Position numbers and translations under genes: made by a program. Below, piece after piece: positions 29,075 through 38,327 of a DNA stretch of 64,000 nucleotides. The notes under the pieces were generated by a model. The model was not told the DNA's origin and ran no database searches. It was given only the letters and a program-made list of their open reading frames with translations. Within the stretch, counting starts at the first letter, position 1, and every line of letters starts with the position of its first letter. This DNA comes from Bacteroides ilei (lineage in GTDB: Bacteria > Bacteroidota > Bacteroidia > Bacteroidales > Bacteroidaceae), in NCBI RefSeq assembly GCF_900128495.1, contig NZ_LT635801.1:2101083-2165082 (forward strand). Reading direction: 5' to 3'.

Positions 29075-29125
29075 CATTAAGAATTTTTGAAGAATTGTTA
29101 ATCAATAACTTAAAAACTAATATTT

Positions 29126-29179
29126 ATGAAAACAAATTTATTGATTTCATTTTACCTCTTGGTATTTAATGATTCTTAG
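29126..29179 (+). CDS. Possible 17-residue leader ORF upstream of susC
   Basis: ATG at 29126 opens a short frame MKTNLLISFYLLVFNDS that ends in TAG at 29177-29179, inside the predicted susC leader. It looks like the start of a signal peptide, so it could be a translated uORF or a relic of a former start. Weak evidence. Confidence 0.25.
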   Translation: MKTNLLISFYLLVFNDS

Positions 29180-29235
29180 TTATTATTTTCCTTTCAATGA
29201 AATAGACTTTTTAACAACTTAAATTATGAAAAAAC

Positions 29236-32200
29236 ATGAAAAAATATTCTGTATTTTTACTTTTTAGTTTATTTAGCTTATTATCTTACGCTCAAGTAAA
29301 AGATATTTCAGGAGTCGTAGTTGATGATGAAACAGGTGAACCTCTTTTAGGTGTAACAATAATGATTAAGGGCACTAGTAAGGGAAGTATTACAGATTTG
29401 GACGGTAACTTCTCTTTAAAGGCATCCAAAAATGATGTTCTGGTTTTCTCATATATGGGATATAAAGACTATATAGAGAAAATAGGGGATAAAAATGTAT
29501 TAAAGATTTCAATGAAACAGGATGCTGTTTTGATTGATGATGTTGTAGTAGTAGGATATGGTACACAAAGAAGAAGTGACATCTCGACAGCTGTAGCCTC
29601 AGTAAATATGAATGATGCAAAACGAAGTGGTGTTTCACAAGCACTGGAAGCTTTGCAAGGTAAAGTAAGTGGGGTTCAGATAATTTCTAATGACGGTTCT
29701 CCTTCGGGTGGTATGACTTTTAGGATTCGTGGTACAAATTCATTGACAGGTGGTACTCAACCTTTATTTGTTATAGATGGTGTCCCACAACCGATTTCAA
29801 CAGACGAACAGACACAGGCTACTACTAATCCTTTGTCTTTTATGAATATGAATGACATTGAATCAATAGAGATTCTTAAAGATGCCTCGGCTGCTGCAAT
29901 TTACGGTGCTGATGGATCTAACGGTGTTGTCTTGATTACAACTAAAAAAGGACAGGTAGGAAAGCCTAAATTCTCAATAGATGTAAAATATGGTTTTAAT
30001 CAATGTCCCAATCCGCTGGTAGAGACTCTTTCTCCAAAAGAATATGCCGAAATGCAAGTCTATAGAGCTGAACAAGGAGTTAAGACTGACATTGAAAAAT
30101 GGAAGGATGTTCTTGCTACCGGAAAGTATAATGATCCACAATATGCGCATAATTGGTTCGATGAGATTCTACAATCCTCTTACAGACAGGAAGTAAATGC
30201 TTCTATGAGTGGTGGTACTGATAAGCAGACTTATATGTTTTCTGTAGGATATATGAATAATGACGGATTGCTTAACAATTCTGGATTCAAAAGATTTACA
30301 ACCCGACTAAATTTATCTCAGAAAGTTGGTAAAAAAATTAGAATTTCTACAAATCTTTCTTATGCAAATACAATAGAAGATAATCCTATTACTGATTGGT
30401 CTCAGAATGGTGTATTTATAAAAGCGATGAATACAAATCCTTATTTAGGATATATTTCTGCTGATGATACAGAATCGCAGGATTATTTATCATTAAGTCC
30501 TACTGTCTATGTAAACGAGAGAGAGCTTGTAAGAAATAATAATGAATTATCTGGAAAACTTGAATTTGAATACAAGATATTTAAAGATCTTACATTTACT
30601 ACGAGCTATTCCATGCGTAAAGGAATAAATAAAAGTACAAGTTATTGGGGACCCAATACATGGTATGGCAAGTCAGAGCAGGGGCGTATAGAATTTAATT
30701 TTGATGATAATTTCAACTGGACATATGAAGCACGATTAAATTATAATAAGACAATAAAAAAACATAGTTTTGGGGCAATGTTTGCTTATGAAGCAAAGAG
30801 AATGAATGAGACAAAGTTTTACTCTAAAACAACCAACTTTGAAGATATATCATTAGGTATTTATGGCGTTTCTGGAGGTGTTGTAACTTTTGCTCCGACC
30901 TATACTTATGGAGACAATTCAACATTGTCTTACATAGCAAGAGCAAATTATACTTACGATAACAGATATGTATTTAGCGCCTCAGTACGTAGAGACGGTT
31001 CTTCTAAGTTCGGTAAAAATAATAAATATGCTAATTTCCCGGCAGTAAGTGCTGCTTGGAGAGTTGATCAGGAAAAATTCCTTAAAGATATTAAATGGAT
31101 TTCTAGCCTGAAGGCAAGGGCAAGCTTTGGTGTAACCGGTAATAATCAGTTCCCATCATATCAGTCATTGGCTATGCTTTATACTTCTAAGGTCTCATTT
31201 GATGATAGTACAGTAGAGCTCGCTAAAGTTACAGGTAATATAGCAAATGATGACCTCAGATGGGAAAGTTCTAAACAATATAACTTTGGAATTGATTTTG
31301 CTGTTTTTGATTCCCGCTTGAGTCTAACAGCTGATTATTATTATAAGAAAATTACTGATATGCTTATGGAAGTAAATCTTCCGGCAACTTCTGGATTTGA
31401 TAAGGCTTGGAAAAATGCTGGTTCAATGAAGAATGAAGGTGTGGAATTCGCTGTTAATGCTGTCATTTTTGATGGTGCGTTCCGTTGGCAATCTGATTTC
31501 AATATAGCTTTTAATAAGAATAAGATATTATCATTGGATGAAGGACAATATACAAGATATTTTACAAGAATGTTCTCAAACGATGTCTTGCTTCAAGTAG
31601 GACAACCTCTTGGTATATTTTATGGATATGTAAAAGATGGTATATATAATACAGAAGAAGAGATAATGAATAGTCCTGTCGATGCTTCGGCAAAACTTGG
31701 TGGTACAAAATTTGCGGATATCAATAAAGATGGTGTGATAGATCAGAATGACCGTACAATAATTGGGAATACCAATCCTATTCATACGGGAGGATGGGGT
31801 AATACTTTCTCATACAAAGGATTTGAACTCCATGCATTTTTCCGTTGGTCTTATGGTAATGACCAAATAAATGCAAACATGTTCCAACTTAATAGTATGA
31901 TGGGATCTGGTGGATTAAATGTCTTGAAATCATCTTATTATAATGCTTGGACACCAGAACATCCAGAGAATAATTCTATTGGTTTTGTGTATAATGATCC
32001 AGGTTTAAGAAATATGACAAGTGAGGCTGTTGAAGATGGATCTTATTTGAGACTATCCACATTGTCATTATCGTATGACTTCCCTAAAAAAGTTATTACT
32101 AGATGGAATTTATCTTCTTTGAGAATAACACTGACAGGAACTAATTTATGGTTGTTGACACGTTATTCGGGTTTCGATCCTGAAGCAAATACCGGTTGGG

Positions 32201-32289
32201 GTACAGTTGCAAGATTGTCTCCAGGGTATGATCAAAGTCCGTATCCACGTCCACGTAGTTATATGATTTCTTTAAATTTAGGTTTTTAA
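29236..32289 (+). CDS. susC: SusC-family TonB-dependent outer membrane transporter
   Basis: This TonB-dependent channel would import polysaccharide fragments across the outer membrane. The 1017-residue protein has a signal peptide (MKKYSVFLLFSLFSLLSYA), a carboxypeptidase-regulatory-like domain (DISGVVVDDETGEPLLGV, about 23-105), the plug (VVVVGYGTQRRSDIS ... PLFVIDGVP ... SIEILKDASAAAIYG) and a 22-strand barrel ending in the aromatic residue of SLNLGF. No STN anti-sigma extension is seen, which fits control by a hybrid two-component system rather than ECF sigma. It is followed by SusD after 12 bp. The gene is AT-rich relative to the enzyme genes on either side of the 28.9-38.3 kb block. Confidence 0.97.
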   Translation: MKKYSVFLLFSLFSLLSYAQVKDISGVVVDDETGEPLLGVTIMIKGTSKGSITDLDGNFSLKASKNDVLVFSYMGYKDYIEKIGDKNVLKISMKQDAVLIDDVVVVGYGTQRRSDISTAVASVNMNDAKRSGVSQALEALQGKVSGVQIISNDGSPSGGMTFRIRGTNSLTGGTQPLFVIDGVPQPISTDEQTQATTNPLSFMNMNDIESIEILKDASAAAIYGADGSNGVVLITTKKGQVGKPKFSIDVKYGFNQCPNPLVETLSPKEYAEMQVYRAEQGVKTDIEKWKDVLATGKYNDPQYAHNWFDEILQSSYRQEVNASMSGGTDKQTYMFSVGYMNNDGLLNNSGFKRFTTRLNLSQKVGKKIRISTNLSYANTIEDNPITDWSQNGVFIKAMNTNPYLGYISADDTESQDYLSLSPTVYVNERELVRNNNELSGKLEFEYKIFKDLTFTTSYSMRKGINKSTSYWGPNTWYGKSEQGRIEFNFDDNFNWTYEARLNYNKTIKKHSFGAMFAYEAKRMNETKFYSKTTNFEDISLGIYGVSGGVVTFAPTYTYGDNSTLSYIARANYTYDNRYVFSASVRRDGSSKFGKNNKYANFPAVSAAWRVDQEKFLKDIKWISSLKARASFGVTGNNQFPSYQSLAMLYTSKVSFDDSTVELAKVTGNIANDDLRWESSKQYNFGIDFAVFDSRLSLTADYYYKKITDMLMEVNLPATSGFDKAWKNAGSMKNEGVEFAVNAVIFDGAFRWQSDFNIAFNKNKILSLDEGQYTRYFTRMFSNDVLLQVGQPLGIFYGYVKDGIYNTEEEIMNSPVDASAKLGGTKFADINKDGVIDQNDRTIIGNTNPIHTGGWGNTFSYKGFELHAFFRWSYGNDQINANMFQLNSMMGSGGLNVLKSSYYNAWTPEHPENNSIGFVYNDPGLRNMTSEAVEDGSYLRLSTLSLSYDFPKKVITRWNLSSLRITLTGTNLWLLTRYSGFDPEANTGWGTVARLSPGYDQSPYPRPRSYMISLNLGF

Positions 32290-32301
32290 ATTAGTTTTGT
32301 T

Positions 32302-34092
32302 ATGATTAAAAATAGAATAATAAATAAGGCAGCTTTATTATTATTGTCGGGATTATTTGTAGGATGTTCTGATTTCTTAGACGAAGAACCAAAATCATCT
32401 TTAAGTCCTGAAGTATATTACAATAATGATTCTGAAGCAAGGATAGGGGTCAATTCTTTATATAGTACACTGAAGAATAACTTTGTAACTGGTTATGATG
32501 TTAAGTATGTACCGACTGATTTGATACTAAAACCAGCTTGGAGTATGGAAGAAGGTTTGGGGGATTATACATTTAGTTCCAGTAATGACCGCTTGCTGAA
32601 AATGTGGAAGAACCATTATCTTGCAATAAAGGATTGTAATACAACTATAGATGCAATTGAAGCAAATAGAGATAAGATACCAAGTGCAGATAGGTTTATT
32701 GGTGAAGCAAGAGGTGTTCGTGCTTTCTTATACTTTGATCTTGTAAGATGGTATGGAGATATACCTTTGGTTTTGCATGCTGCTACATCTCCTAATGGTG
32801 ATCATCTTAAAGTTCCTCGTGACAAAGTATCTGTAGTATTGCAACAGATTATTGATGATCTTACTTTCGCTTCGGAAAATTCCGTAAGTAAAAATGGAGA
32901 TAATGGTTATCAGTATGGTCGTTTCTCAAGAGAGGCTGCATTAGGTCTTTTAGCTAAAGTTCATCTTTATATAGCAAGTATAACCGACAGAGATGGTGAG
33001 ATTATATTGGAAGACGCAAAGACTCATTATAAAAAGGCAATGGATTATGCCAAAATGGTAATAGACAAGGGTGGGTACAAGTTGACAGACTATTACCCGG
33101 ACATGTTTGATTATCAGACAGAAAATAAAGCACAAGAAGAATCTTTATTCAGCTCTGTTAGATTGACAGGTGATGGAACCGGTGGATGGGCTGGAATGGT
33201 ATTTGGTATTTTGGGTGAGATTTCCATGGGTGGATCATGGGGAATGGCTAGTAGTACTGATTTTCATCGTTCCATTTATGAGGAAAGCGATTCAATACGA
33301 AGACTATGGAATTGTCCAAGAGTTAAGGTAATGCCTGATGGCTCTTTGCAAGGTTGGGATTATCCTTGTTATTATCAGGATCTGAAGCCAGAAAATGAAA
33401 AAACTGATGGTATGGTGTTCAGTATTGGTAAATTCAGAAGGTATCCATTAGTTGATCCTGCATCATATAACTACCAGAATTTTGGTATGGATGAACCTTT
33501 ATTGAGATTTGCCGATATCTTATTGATATATGCAGAAGCTTATAATGAATATTATCAGGGACCGGGAGTATATACACCTTCTTCTTCTTTATCATTGGAT
33601 GGTAAAAGCATACAGTCTGCTTATGATGCTGTGAATGTAGTTCGTAAAAGAGCGCGTATTGCAAATAAAGGTAATGTTCACGAGGATTTATTGCCAAGAG
33701 AGTATATTTATGATAATGTCAATAAAATCGATGAATGTGTACCAGACTGGAAGCCCGGATTCTACGGATATTATAGTAATGGAATGGAAACATATATCTA
33801 TAGAGGGTATTCAAGCGATTACCAAGCTTTTAGAGAGGAAATCCTATGGGAAAGAGCACGTGAGTTTGTAGCAGAAACAACAGATAGATGGTGTGATTTG
33901 GTTCGCAGGGGAATTTTAGTAGAGAAACTTCGTGATGTCAGAACTACAGTAGTTCCTTATTTAGGTAAGGCTGAACGTTTTTTAAGTGCACCTAGCTATC
34001 CTGAAAATGTGAAGGAATATCATCAGTTGTTGCCGATACCCCAGTCGGAGATTGACTCAAATGATAAATTAATTCAGAATCCTGGTTATTAA
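32302..34092 (+). CDS. susD: SusD-family glycan-binding lipoprotein
   Basis: This outer-membrane lipoprotein caps the SusC channel and binds glycan. The 596-residue protein has lipobox Cys in GLFVGCSDFLDEEPKSS (about residue 22), the conserved SusD start FLDEEP, the helical TPR-like core (FIGEARGVRAFLYFDLVRWYGDIPLV) and the RagB/SusD C-terminus (EILWERAREFVAETTDRWCDLVRRG ... QLLPIPQSEIDSN). It is slightly longer than average for the family (about 500-550). It lies 12 bp after SusC and 10 bp before the third lipoprotein gene. Ligand specificity cannot be inferred. Confidence 0.97.
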   Translation: MIKNRIINKAALLLLSGLFVGCSDFLDEEPKSSLSPEVYYNNDSEARIGVNSLYSTLKNNFVTGYDVKYVPTDLILKPAWSMEEGLGDYTFSSSNDRLLKMWKNHYLAIKDCNTTIDAIEANRDKIPSADRFIGEARGVRAFLYFDLVRWYGDIPLVLHAATSPNGDHLKVPRDKVSVVLQQIIDDLTFASENSVSKNGDNGYQYGRFSREAALGLLAKVHLYIASITDRDGEIILEDAKTHYKKAMDYAKMVIDKGGYKLTDYYPDMFDYQTENKAQEESLFSSVRLTGDGTGGWAGMVFGILGEISMGGSWGMASSTDFHRSIYEESDSIRRLWNCPRVKVMPDGSLQGWDYPCYYQDLKPENEKTDGMVFSIGKFRRYPLVDPASYNYQNFGMDEPLLRFADILLIYAEAYNEYYQGPGVYTPSSSLSLDGKSIQSAYDAVNVVRKRARIANKGNVHEDLLPREYIYDNVNKIDECVPDWKPGFYGYYSNGMETYIYRGYSSDYQAFREEILWERAREFVAETTDRWCDLVRRGILVEKLRDVRTTVVPYLGKAERFLSAPSYPENVKEYHQLLPIPQSEIDSNDKLIQNPGY

Positions 34093-34102
34093 TTAAAAAA
34101 CA

Positions 34103-35182
34103 ATGATTATGAGAAATATAAAACTGAAAAATGCATTGTTGATTTTAATATCTAGCTTTGCTATTGTTGGTTGTGAAAAGTATAATGCAGAAGATGCGTT
34201 TTTGGAGGTTACTGCTGATAAGACAACGGTTGCAGTAGGAGAGGAAGTCAATTTTATAATAAATACAAATACGTCAAGTGCAATAGTTTATAATGGTACT
34301 GAAGGGCATAATTATGAAAAGTCCGCTGACTATATTTTAAATGGGTTAACGCAAGAAGAATTACAAGATAGTATTTATAGAATCCCTAATACTCTTGTAA
34401 AAAGATTTTTCATTAATTTGGCTGGAGCAGAATCTATACCAGAAACAATCGAATATCCTGATATGCAAATTGCCTATGATGATTCTTTGGCAACAAATGC
34501 TCTGCAGCTTACATTATTTCCTGATGATTGGAGTAAAGTTCTGAAAATATATCCTCGTGTAGCTGTTGCGGATAATAAGAATCTTACTATCAGATTAAGA
34601 TTTAAAACAGATGATATATTTTATCAAAATGCAGGTGAATGGTTACCTGGCAGTACTAAAGCTAATTTCAGAATAGTAACTGAAGTTATTGGTAAAACAT
34701 CTGACGGAATTGTTCAATGGGTTTTTGATCAAAATTCGCCAAATAGTTTATGGTATAATAATACAATAACTCCTTCAATGAAGTATTTCGATCATGTTAT
34801 CAATATAGAAAAGTGGATAGAGAATTGGGAAGCCAAGAATGGTTTGACTCTTGAAACAGTGGAATGTATAACACTGAAATTTGTAGGCGATGCAAATGCT
34901 GCTTATAAAGGGAATATTTATATTTCTAGTATAGAATTGGGGGAAGATGGTTATTATGCTTTTGATACAGGTGAATGTATTACATCTCTAAATGGTTCGG
35001 GTAAAATGTCATATTCTTGTTCGTTTGATGAGCCCGGAACATATAATGTAACATTCTTGACCACTACAAGTAGCTCAAAGAATTATTCAGGTGACGGTTA
35101 TCAATCAGATAGAAATGGTATATCAGCAAATGAATATAAGTATAATACAAAATATGTTACTATACCTATTGTCGTTGAGTGA
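34103..35182 (+). CDS. SusE-position surface glycan-binding lipoprotein (hypothetical)
   Basis: This 359-residue lipoprotein (alternative start at 34109; lipobox Cys in SFAIVGCEKYNAED) is encoded immediately after SusD, where surface glycan-binding proteins are usually found. Residues ~32-75 look like a PKD/Ig-type domain (LEVTADKTTVAVGEEVNFII). The middle, about 120-285, is a beta-rich region with SGBP/DUF5017-like features (ALQLTLFPDDWSKVLKIYPRV ... IYISSIELGEDG). A C-terminal Ig-like strand set (SYSCSFDEPGTYNVTF) follows. It probably helps bind polymer at the cell surface. No catalytic motif was seen. A terminator follows, closing the susCD operon. Confidence 0.7.
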   Translation: MIMRNIKLKNALLILISSFAIVGCEKYNAEDAFLEVTADKTTVAVGEEVNFIINTNTSSAIVYNGTEGHNYEKSADYILNGLTQEELQDSIYRIPNTLVKRFFINLAGAESIPETIEYPDMQIAYDDSLATNALQLTLFPDDWSKVLKIYPRVAVADNKNLTIRLRFKTDDIFYQNAGEWLPGSTKANFRIVTEVIGKTSDGIVQWVFDQNSPNSLWYNNTITPSMKYFDHVINIEKWIENWEAKNGLTLETVECITLKFVGDANAAYKGNIYISSIELGEDGYYAFDTGECITSLNGSGKMSYSCSFDEPGTYNVTFLTTTSSSKNYSGDGYQSDRNGISANEYKYNTKYVTIPIVVE

Positions 35183-35193
35183 CGGCTAAATAT

Positions 35194-35231
35194 AAAAGGA
35201 TGGATTTAAATATATCTAAGTCCATCCTTTT
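35194..35231 (+). terminator. Terminator of the susCD operon
   Basis: AAAAGGATGGA (35194-35204) and TCCATCCTTTT (35221-35231) are exact inverted copies ending in a T run. Confidence 0.8.
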
Positions 35232-35280
35232 GTCTATTTATAAAGGATACATTCAGTTAACTAAAAATTATTAATGTGTA

Positions 35281-36381
35281 ATGGATATTTTTAAAAAGTC
35301 AATGCTTATTTCATTTATATTTATGTCTTTATTTATTATTTCGTGTTCCACTATAAAGAATAATAAAACCGAAGTTTCGATAGTGGGTGATGAGTTTTAT
35401 GTTAATGGTAAACCTACATTCGAGGGAAAGACATGGAGAGGAATGAAAATACAAGGTTTGCTCCCCAATGCCCGTCTTGTGAACGGAATATTTGATGACA
35501 AGACAGATTCGACACGTTATAAATGGGCTTACCCTGATACTAAAGTGTGGGATGCTAACAGAAATACGAAAGAATTTGTAGAGAATATGTCATTATGGAA
35601 AGATAAGGGACTTCTTGCTTTTACTATAAATCTACAGGGTGGAAGTCCTGAAGGATATTCTGAACAGCAACCTTGGTATAATTCTGCAATATTACCTGAT
35701 GGAAGTTTGGATACAGCATATATGGACAGATTGAAAATGATACTTGATAAAGCTGATGAATTGGAAATGGTTGTAATATTGGGATTATTCTATGTAGGTC
35801 AGGAAAAATTCATAAATGATGCAGCAGCTGTAAAAAATGGTATTAAGAATGCAATAGAATGGGTTTTGAGGAATGATTACAGGAATGTGTTGCTTGAGAT
35901 AAATAATGAGTGTGATTTCTTTAAACTTGACGGATTAACTCCAGAAACAGTTCATAAATCAATAGAATATGCTAAAACCATAACTCATGATGGCAGACGA
36001 TTGCTTGTAAGTACAAGTTATGCTGGCAAAATAGTTCCAAGTGATAAAGTAATCGCCGCATCTGATTATATATTGCTTCATGGTAATGGTATCTGGAGAC
36101 CAGAAAATATAACTCTGCAGGTTGATTCTGTTAGAAAATCTCCGGCATATGTAACTCAGCCAATTGTGTATAATGAAGATGATCATTTCAATTTTGATAA
36201 AAAAGTTAATAATTTTGTTAAAGCTACAGAAGCATATGCTTCGTGGGGTTATTTTGATTTCAGGAAGAAGGAGGAATCGTTTGAACAAGGTTTTCAATGC
36301 CCTCCAGTCGATTGGGGAATAAATAGTGAAAGAAAAAAAGGCTTTTTTGATATCTTGACTGAATGGAAAAAAGGAATGTAA
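35281..36381 (+). CDS. Clan GH-A (GH5-like) glycosidase, lipoprotein
   Basis: This 366-residue lipoprotein (lipobox Cys in FIISCSTIKN) has the look of a compact clan GH-A TIM barrel. Motifs in order are FYVNGKPTFEGKTWRG at the N-terminal strand, LLAFTINLQGGSPEGY, VVILGLFYVGQEK, the acid/base Asn-Glu in VLLEINNECDFF (about residue 209) and a candidate nucleophile Glu in QPIVYNEDDHF near the C-terminus. This is the expected order for retaining GH-A enzymes. The closest family could not be named; GH5 or an unclassified relative is likely. It follows the susCD terminator by 49 bp with no operator of the locus type, so read-through or a separate promoter is needed. Confidence 0.7.
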   Translation: MDIFKKSMLISFIFMSLFIISCSTIKNNKTEVSIVGDEFYVNGKPTFEGKTWRGMKIQGLLPNARLVNGIFDDKTDSTRYKWAYPDTKVWDANRNTKEFVENMSLWKDKGLLAFTINLQGGSPEGYSEQQPWYNSAILPDGSLDTAYMDRLKMILDKADELEMVVILGLFYVGQEKFINDAAAVKNGIKNAIEWVLRNDYRNVLLEINNECDFFKLDGLTPETVHKSIEYAKTITHDGRRLLVSTSYAGKIVPSDKVIAASDYILLHGNGIWRPENITLQVDSVRKSPAYVTQPIVYNEDDHFNFDKKVNNFVKATEAYASWGYFDFRKKEESFEQGFQCPPVDWGINSERKKGFFDILTEWKKGM

Positions 36382-36776
36382 TTTTATGTATATTTTCGAG
36401 ATTGATTGATCAATAAAAAAGAAAAAATATTCTTTATTGATTTATCCAAATCTAATGTTAATATACTTCTCTGTTCTTCACTTGCCATGATAATATTCTG
36501 ATTTTTTAATTAGTGAATTGATAAAGATATCATTGTACCATTATTTGCCATTAATAGGGAATACTCATTGTCTAAATCTTTTGTTGCAATGTGTTTTAAT
36601 ATGTTTCGATTCATGATTTGAGCTGTTTGAGTAAAAATAGATGAATTAATGGCTGATGATTTGATTTTTTATTGGTCCGATATTTAAAAATTGATTATAA
36701 TAAGTTGAATATCAAAAGATCTTCCATAATGTCTACTTCAATAATTATCAGATATAATAACTTAAATTTAAAGTAT
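36382..36776. other. Intergenic, AT-rich, weak hairpin only
   Basis: TCAATAAA (36410-36417) and TTTATTGA (36433-36440) form an 8-bp stem that may end the GH-A gene transcript. The rest has stops in all frames, and no operator of the 21/35 type was found. A single GTAC at 36535 has no partner. Confidence 0.4.
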
Positions 36777-38216
36777 ATGAATAAGTTTTTTTCTATAAGT
36801 TTTTTGAAATTCCTATTGATATTATTTCTAGAATTGCAATTACAAGATATTATGTGTAAAAATTATGTAACGAAGAATGAATTTAAGAAAATATTGAAGG
36901 ACCGTAACGAAGATATATCCTTAAATGATTCATTGAAGGTCTTTAATATTTCTCAGCTATATACAGTATATGTGGATAACGAAGAAATTGCCGTATATAA
37001 TTATTATAAAAATAGAAATATAATAAAAAATGACTACATATGGGAAACTACGACAAACAATCACTGGATACAATTGTCATTAGGAAAGGATGAAGAGATG
37101 ACTTTAAAAGTTTCGTGTAATGGAAATCAGCAAATATCAGAGTCTAATACGAAGATAATAGGGATGGATGGAATGCCAATATTGTTTATAGACAATAAAA
37201 TGATTATTAAAGTAGAAGGAGGAACTACACGTCGTGGCATGGTTATAATAAATGATAATGAGAATGAGCCTCTTTTTGTTTTTATTGATAAACCAGTTGA
37301 TTTTGTAAAAACAGATTCTACGGTAATTTTTGAAGGATATAATAAAGGAACTTACATAGTTCCGTCTTCAATTAATAAGATTCATATACCATTGGGATCA
37401 TATTATAGAGGAAATATAATATCAAATCATGATATTGAAGTCTCAGGAATGGGGATTATTTCCCAAGAAGGAATAAAACATACTAGTTATAAAAACGAAG
37501 AAGATAATCCTATTAAATGTAATCTTTCTGTCAGAGGGGAAAAAACTAAGATGAAAGTGCAAGGAATAACTTCTATTGAGCCGGCAATGTATCATTTTTG
37601 GGTATGGCCTGGATATGGAACTATATATAAAAATGTAAAATCATTTTCTTTTCTGTATGAAACGGATGCTTATATAGGATCACATATTATTGATTGTTTT
37701 TCGAAGGTTAATGATGATCATATAAAACTTTATATTTCCAATATAAAAGTAGATGGGTTTTATACATATTTACAGGGGAATGGACATTCTTTTCAATTTG
37801 GATGGGGAGATTATGGCTCCCGGAAAAATATACGGGTAAAAGATGTTATAGTATATAGAGATTTAAATAATTTGAGCGAATGTAAATTTGTAAGAAGTTT
37901 TATAAATTGGCGAAAACCTGATGTGCCCAATATTATTGAGAATGTTTGTTTTGATAATATAAGATTCTATGGACCTGTAAGGTCTTTTTTGGTAATCGAT
38001 AATGATGGGAATTCATGGAAATCCAAACCGGTGATAAGAGATTTTATTATTAAGAATGTTTTTTTTTCAAAAAAACCACATTGTAAGATGAAACTTGAAA
38101 ATTCTTTTTTTCATATAAAAATAGAGAATTTCCATTGGATGAATGAAAAAATAACCGAAAAGAATCTTAAGAATTTTATATCTAAAAAATCTTTTAATAA
38201 TTTTGAAATAAATTAG
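36777..38216 (+). CDS. GH49-like right-handed beta-helix protein, secreted
   Basis: This is the second beta-helix paralog, 479 residues from the ATG at 36777, which gives a signal peptide (MNKFFSISFLKFLLILFLEL). Upstream in-frame Met codons give no plausible leader. The helix core carries VEGGTTRRGMVI, GMGIISQEGI, WPGYGTIYKNVKSF and SKVNDDHIKLYISNIKVDGFYTY. The Asp pair in VNDDHIKLY matches the WANDDNIKIY position of the paralog at 44569, supporting a shared active site. The N-terminal region (about 25-180) is an accessory beta domain. Strongly AT-rich. No recognisable promoter of the locus type lies upstream. Substrate unknown; likely a polysaccharide endo-enzyme. Confidence 0.65.
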   Translation: MNKFFSISFLKFLLILFLELQLQDIMCKNYVTKNEFKKILKDRNEDISLNDSLKVFNISQLYTVYVDNEEIAVYNYYKNRNIIKNDYIWETTTNNHWIQLSLGKDEEMTLKVSCNGNQQISESNTKIIGMDGMPILFIDNKMIIKVEGGTTRRGMVIINDNENEPLFVFIDKPVDFVKTDSTVIFEGYNKGTYIVPSSINKIHIPLGSYYRGNIISNHDIEVSGMGIISQEGIKHTSYKNEEDNPIKCNLSVRGEKTKMKVQGITSIEPAMYHFWVWPGYGTIYKNVKSFSFLYETDAYIGSHIIDCFSKVNDDHIKLYISNIKVDGFYTYLQGNGHSFQFGWGDYGSRKNIRVKDVIVYRDLNNLSECKFVRSFINWRKPDVPNIIENVCFDNIRFYGPVRSFLVIDNDGNSWKSKPVIRDFIIKNVFFSKKPHCKMKLENSFFHIKIENFHWMNEKITEKNLKNFISKKSFNNFEIN

Positions 38217-38254
38217 CAATTGAATATTTTGTTGAAATACATTGTTCAATATTG

Positions 38255-38294
38255 GGTATTGGATGAAGACCGAATTCTGTTTTTCATCCAATAC
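38255..38294. terminator. Bidirectional terminator between convergent genes
   Basis: GGTATTGGATGAA (38255-38267) and TTCATCCAATACC (38282-38294) are exact inverted copies, placed between the beta-helix gene (plus) and the sulfatase gene (minus). Confidence 0.8.
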
Positions 38295-38327
38295 CAGATT
38301 TTATAATTAATTTAAGTAGGAGGGAAT

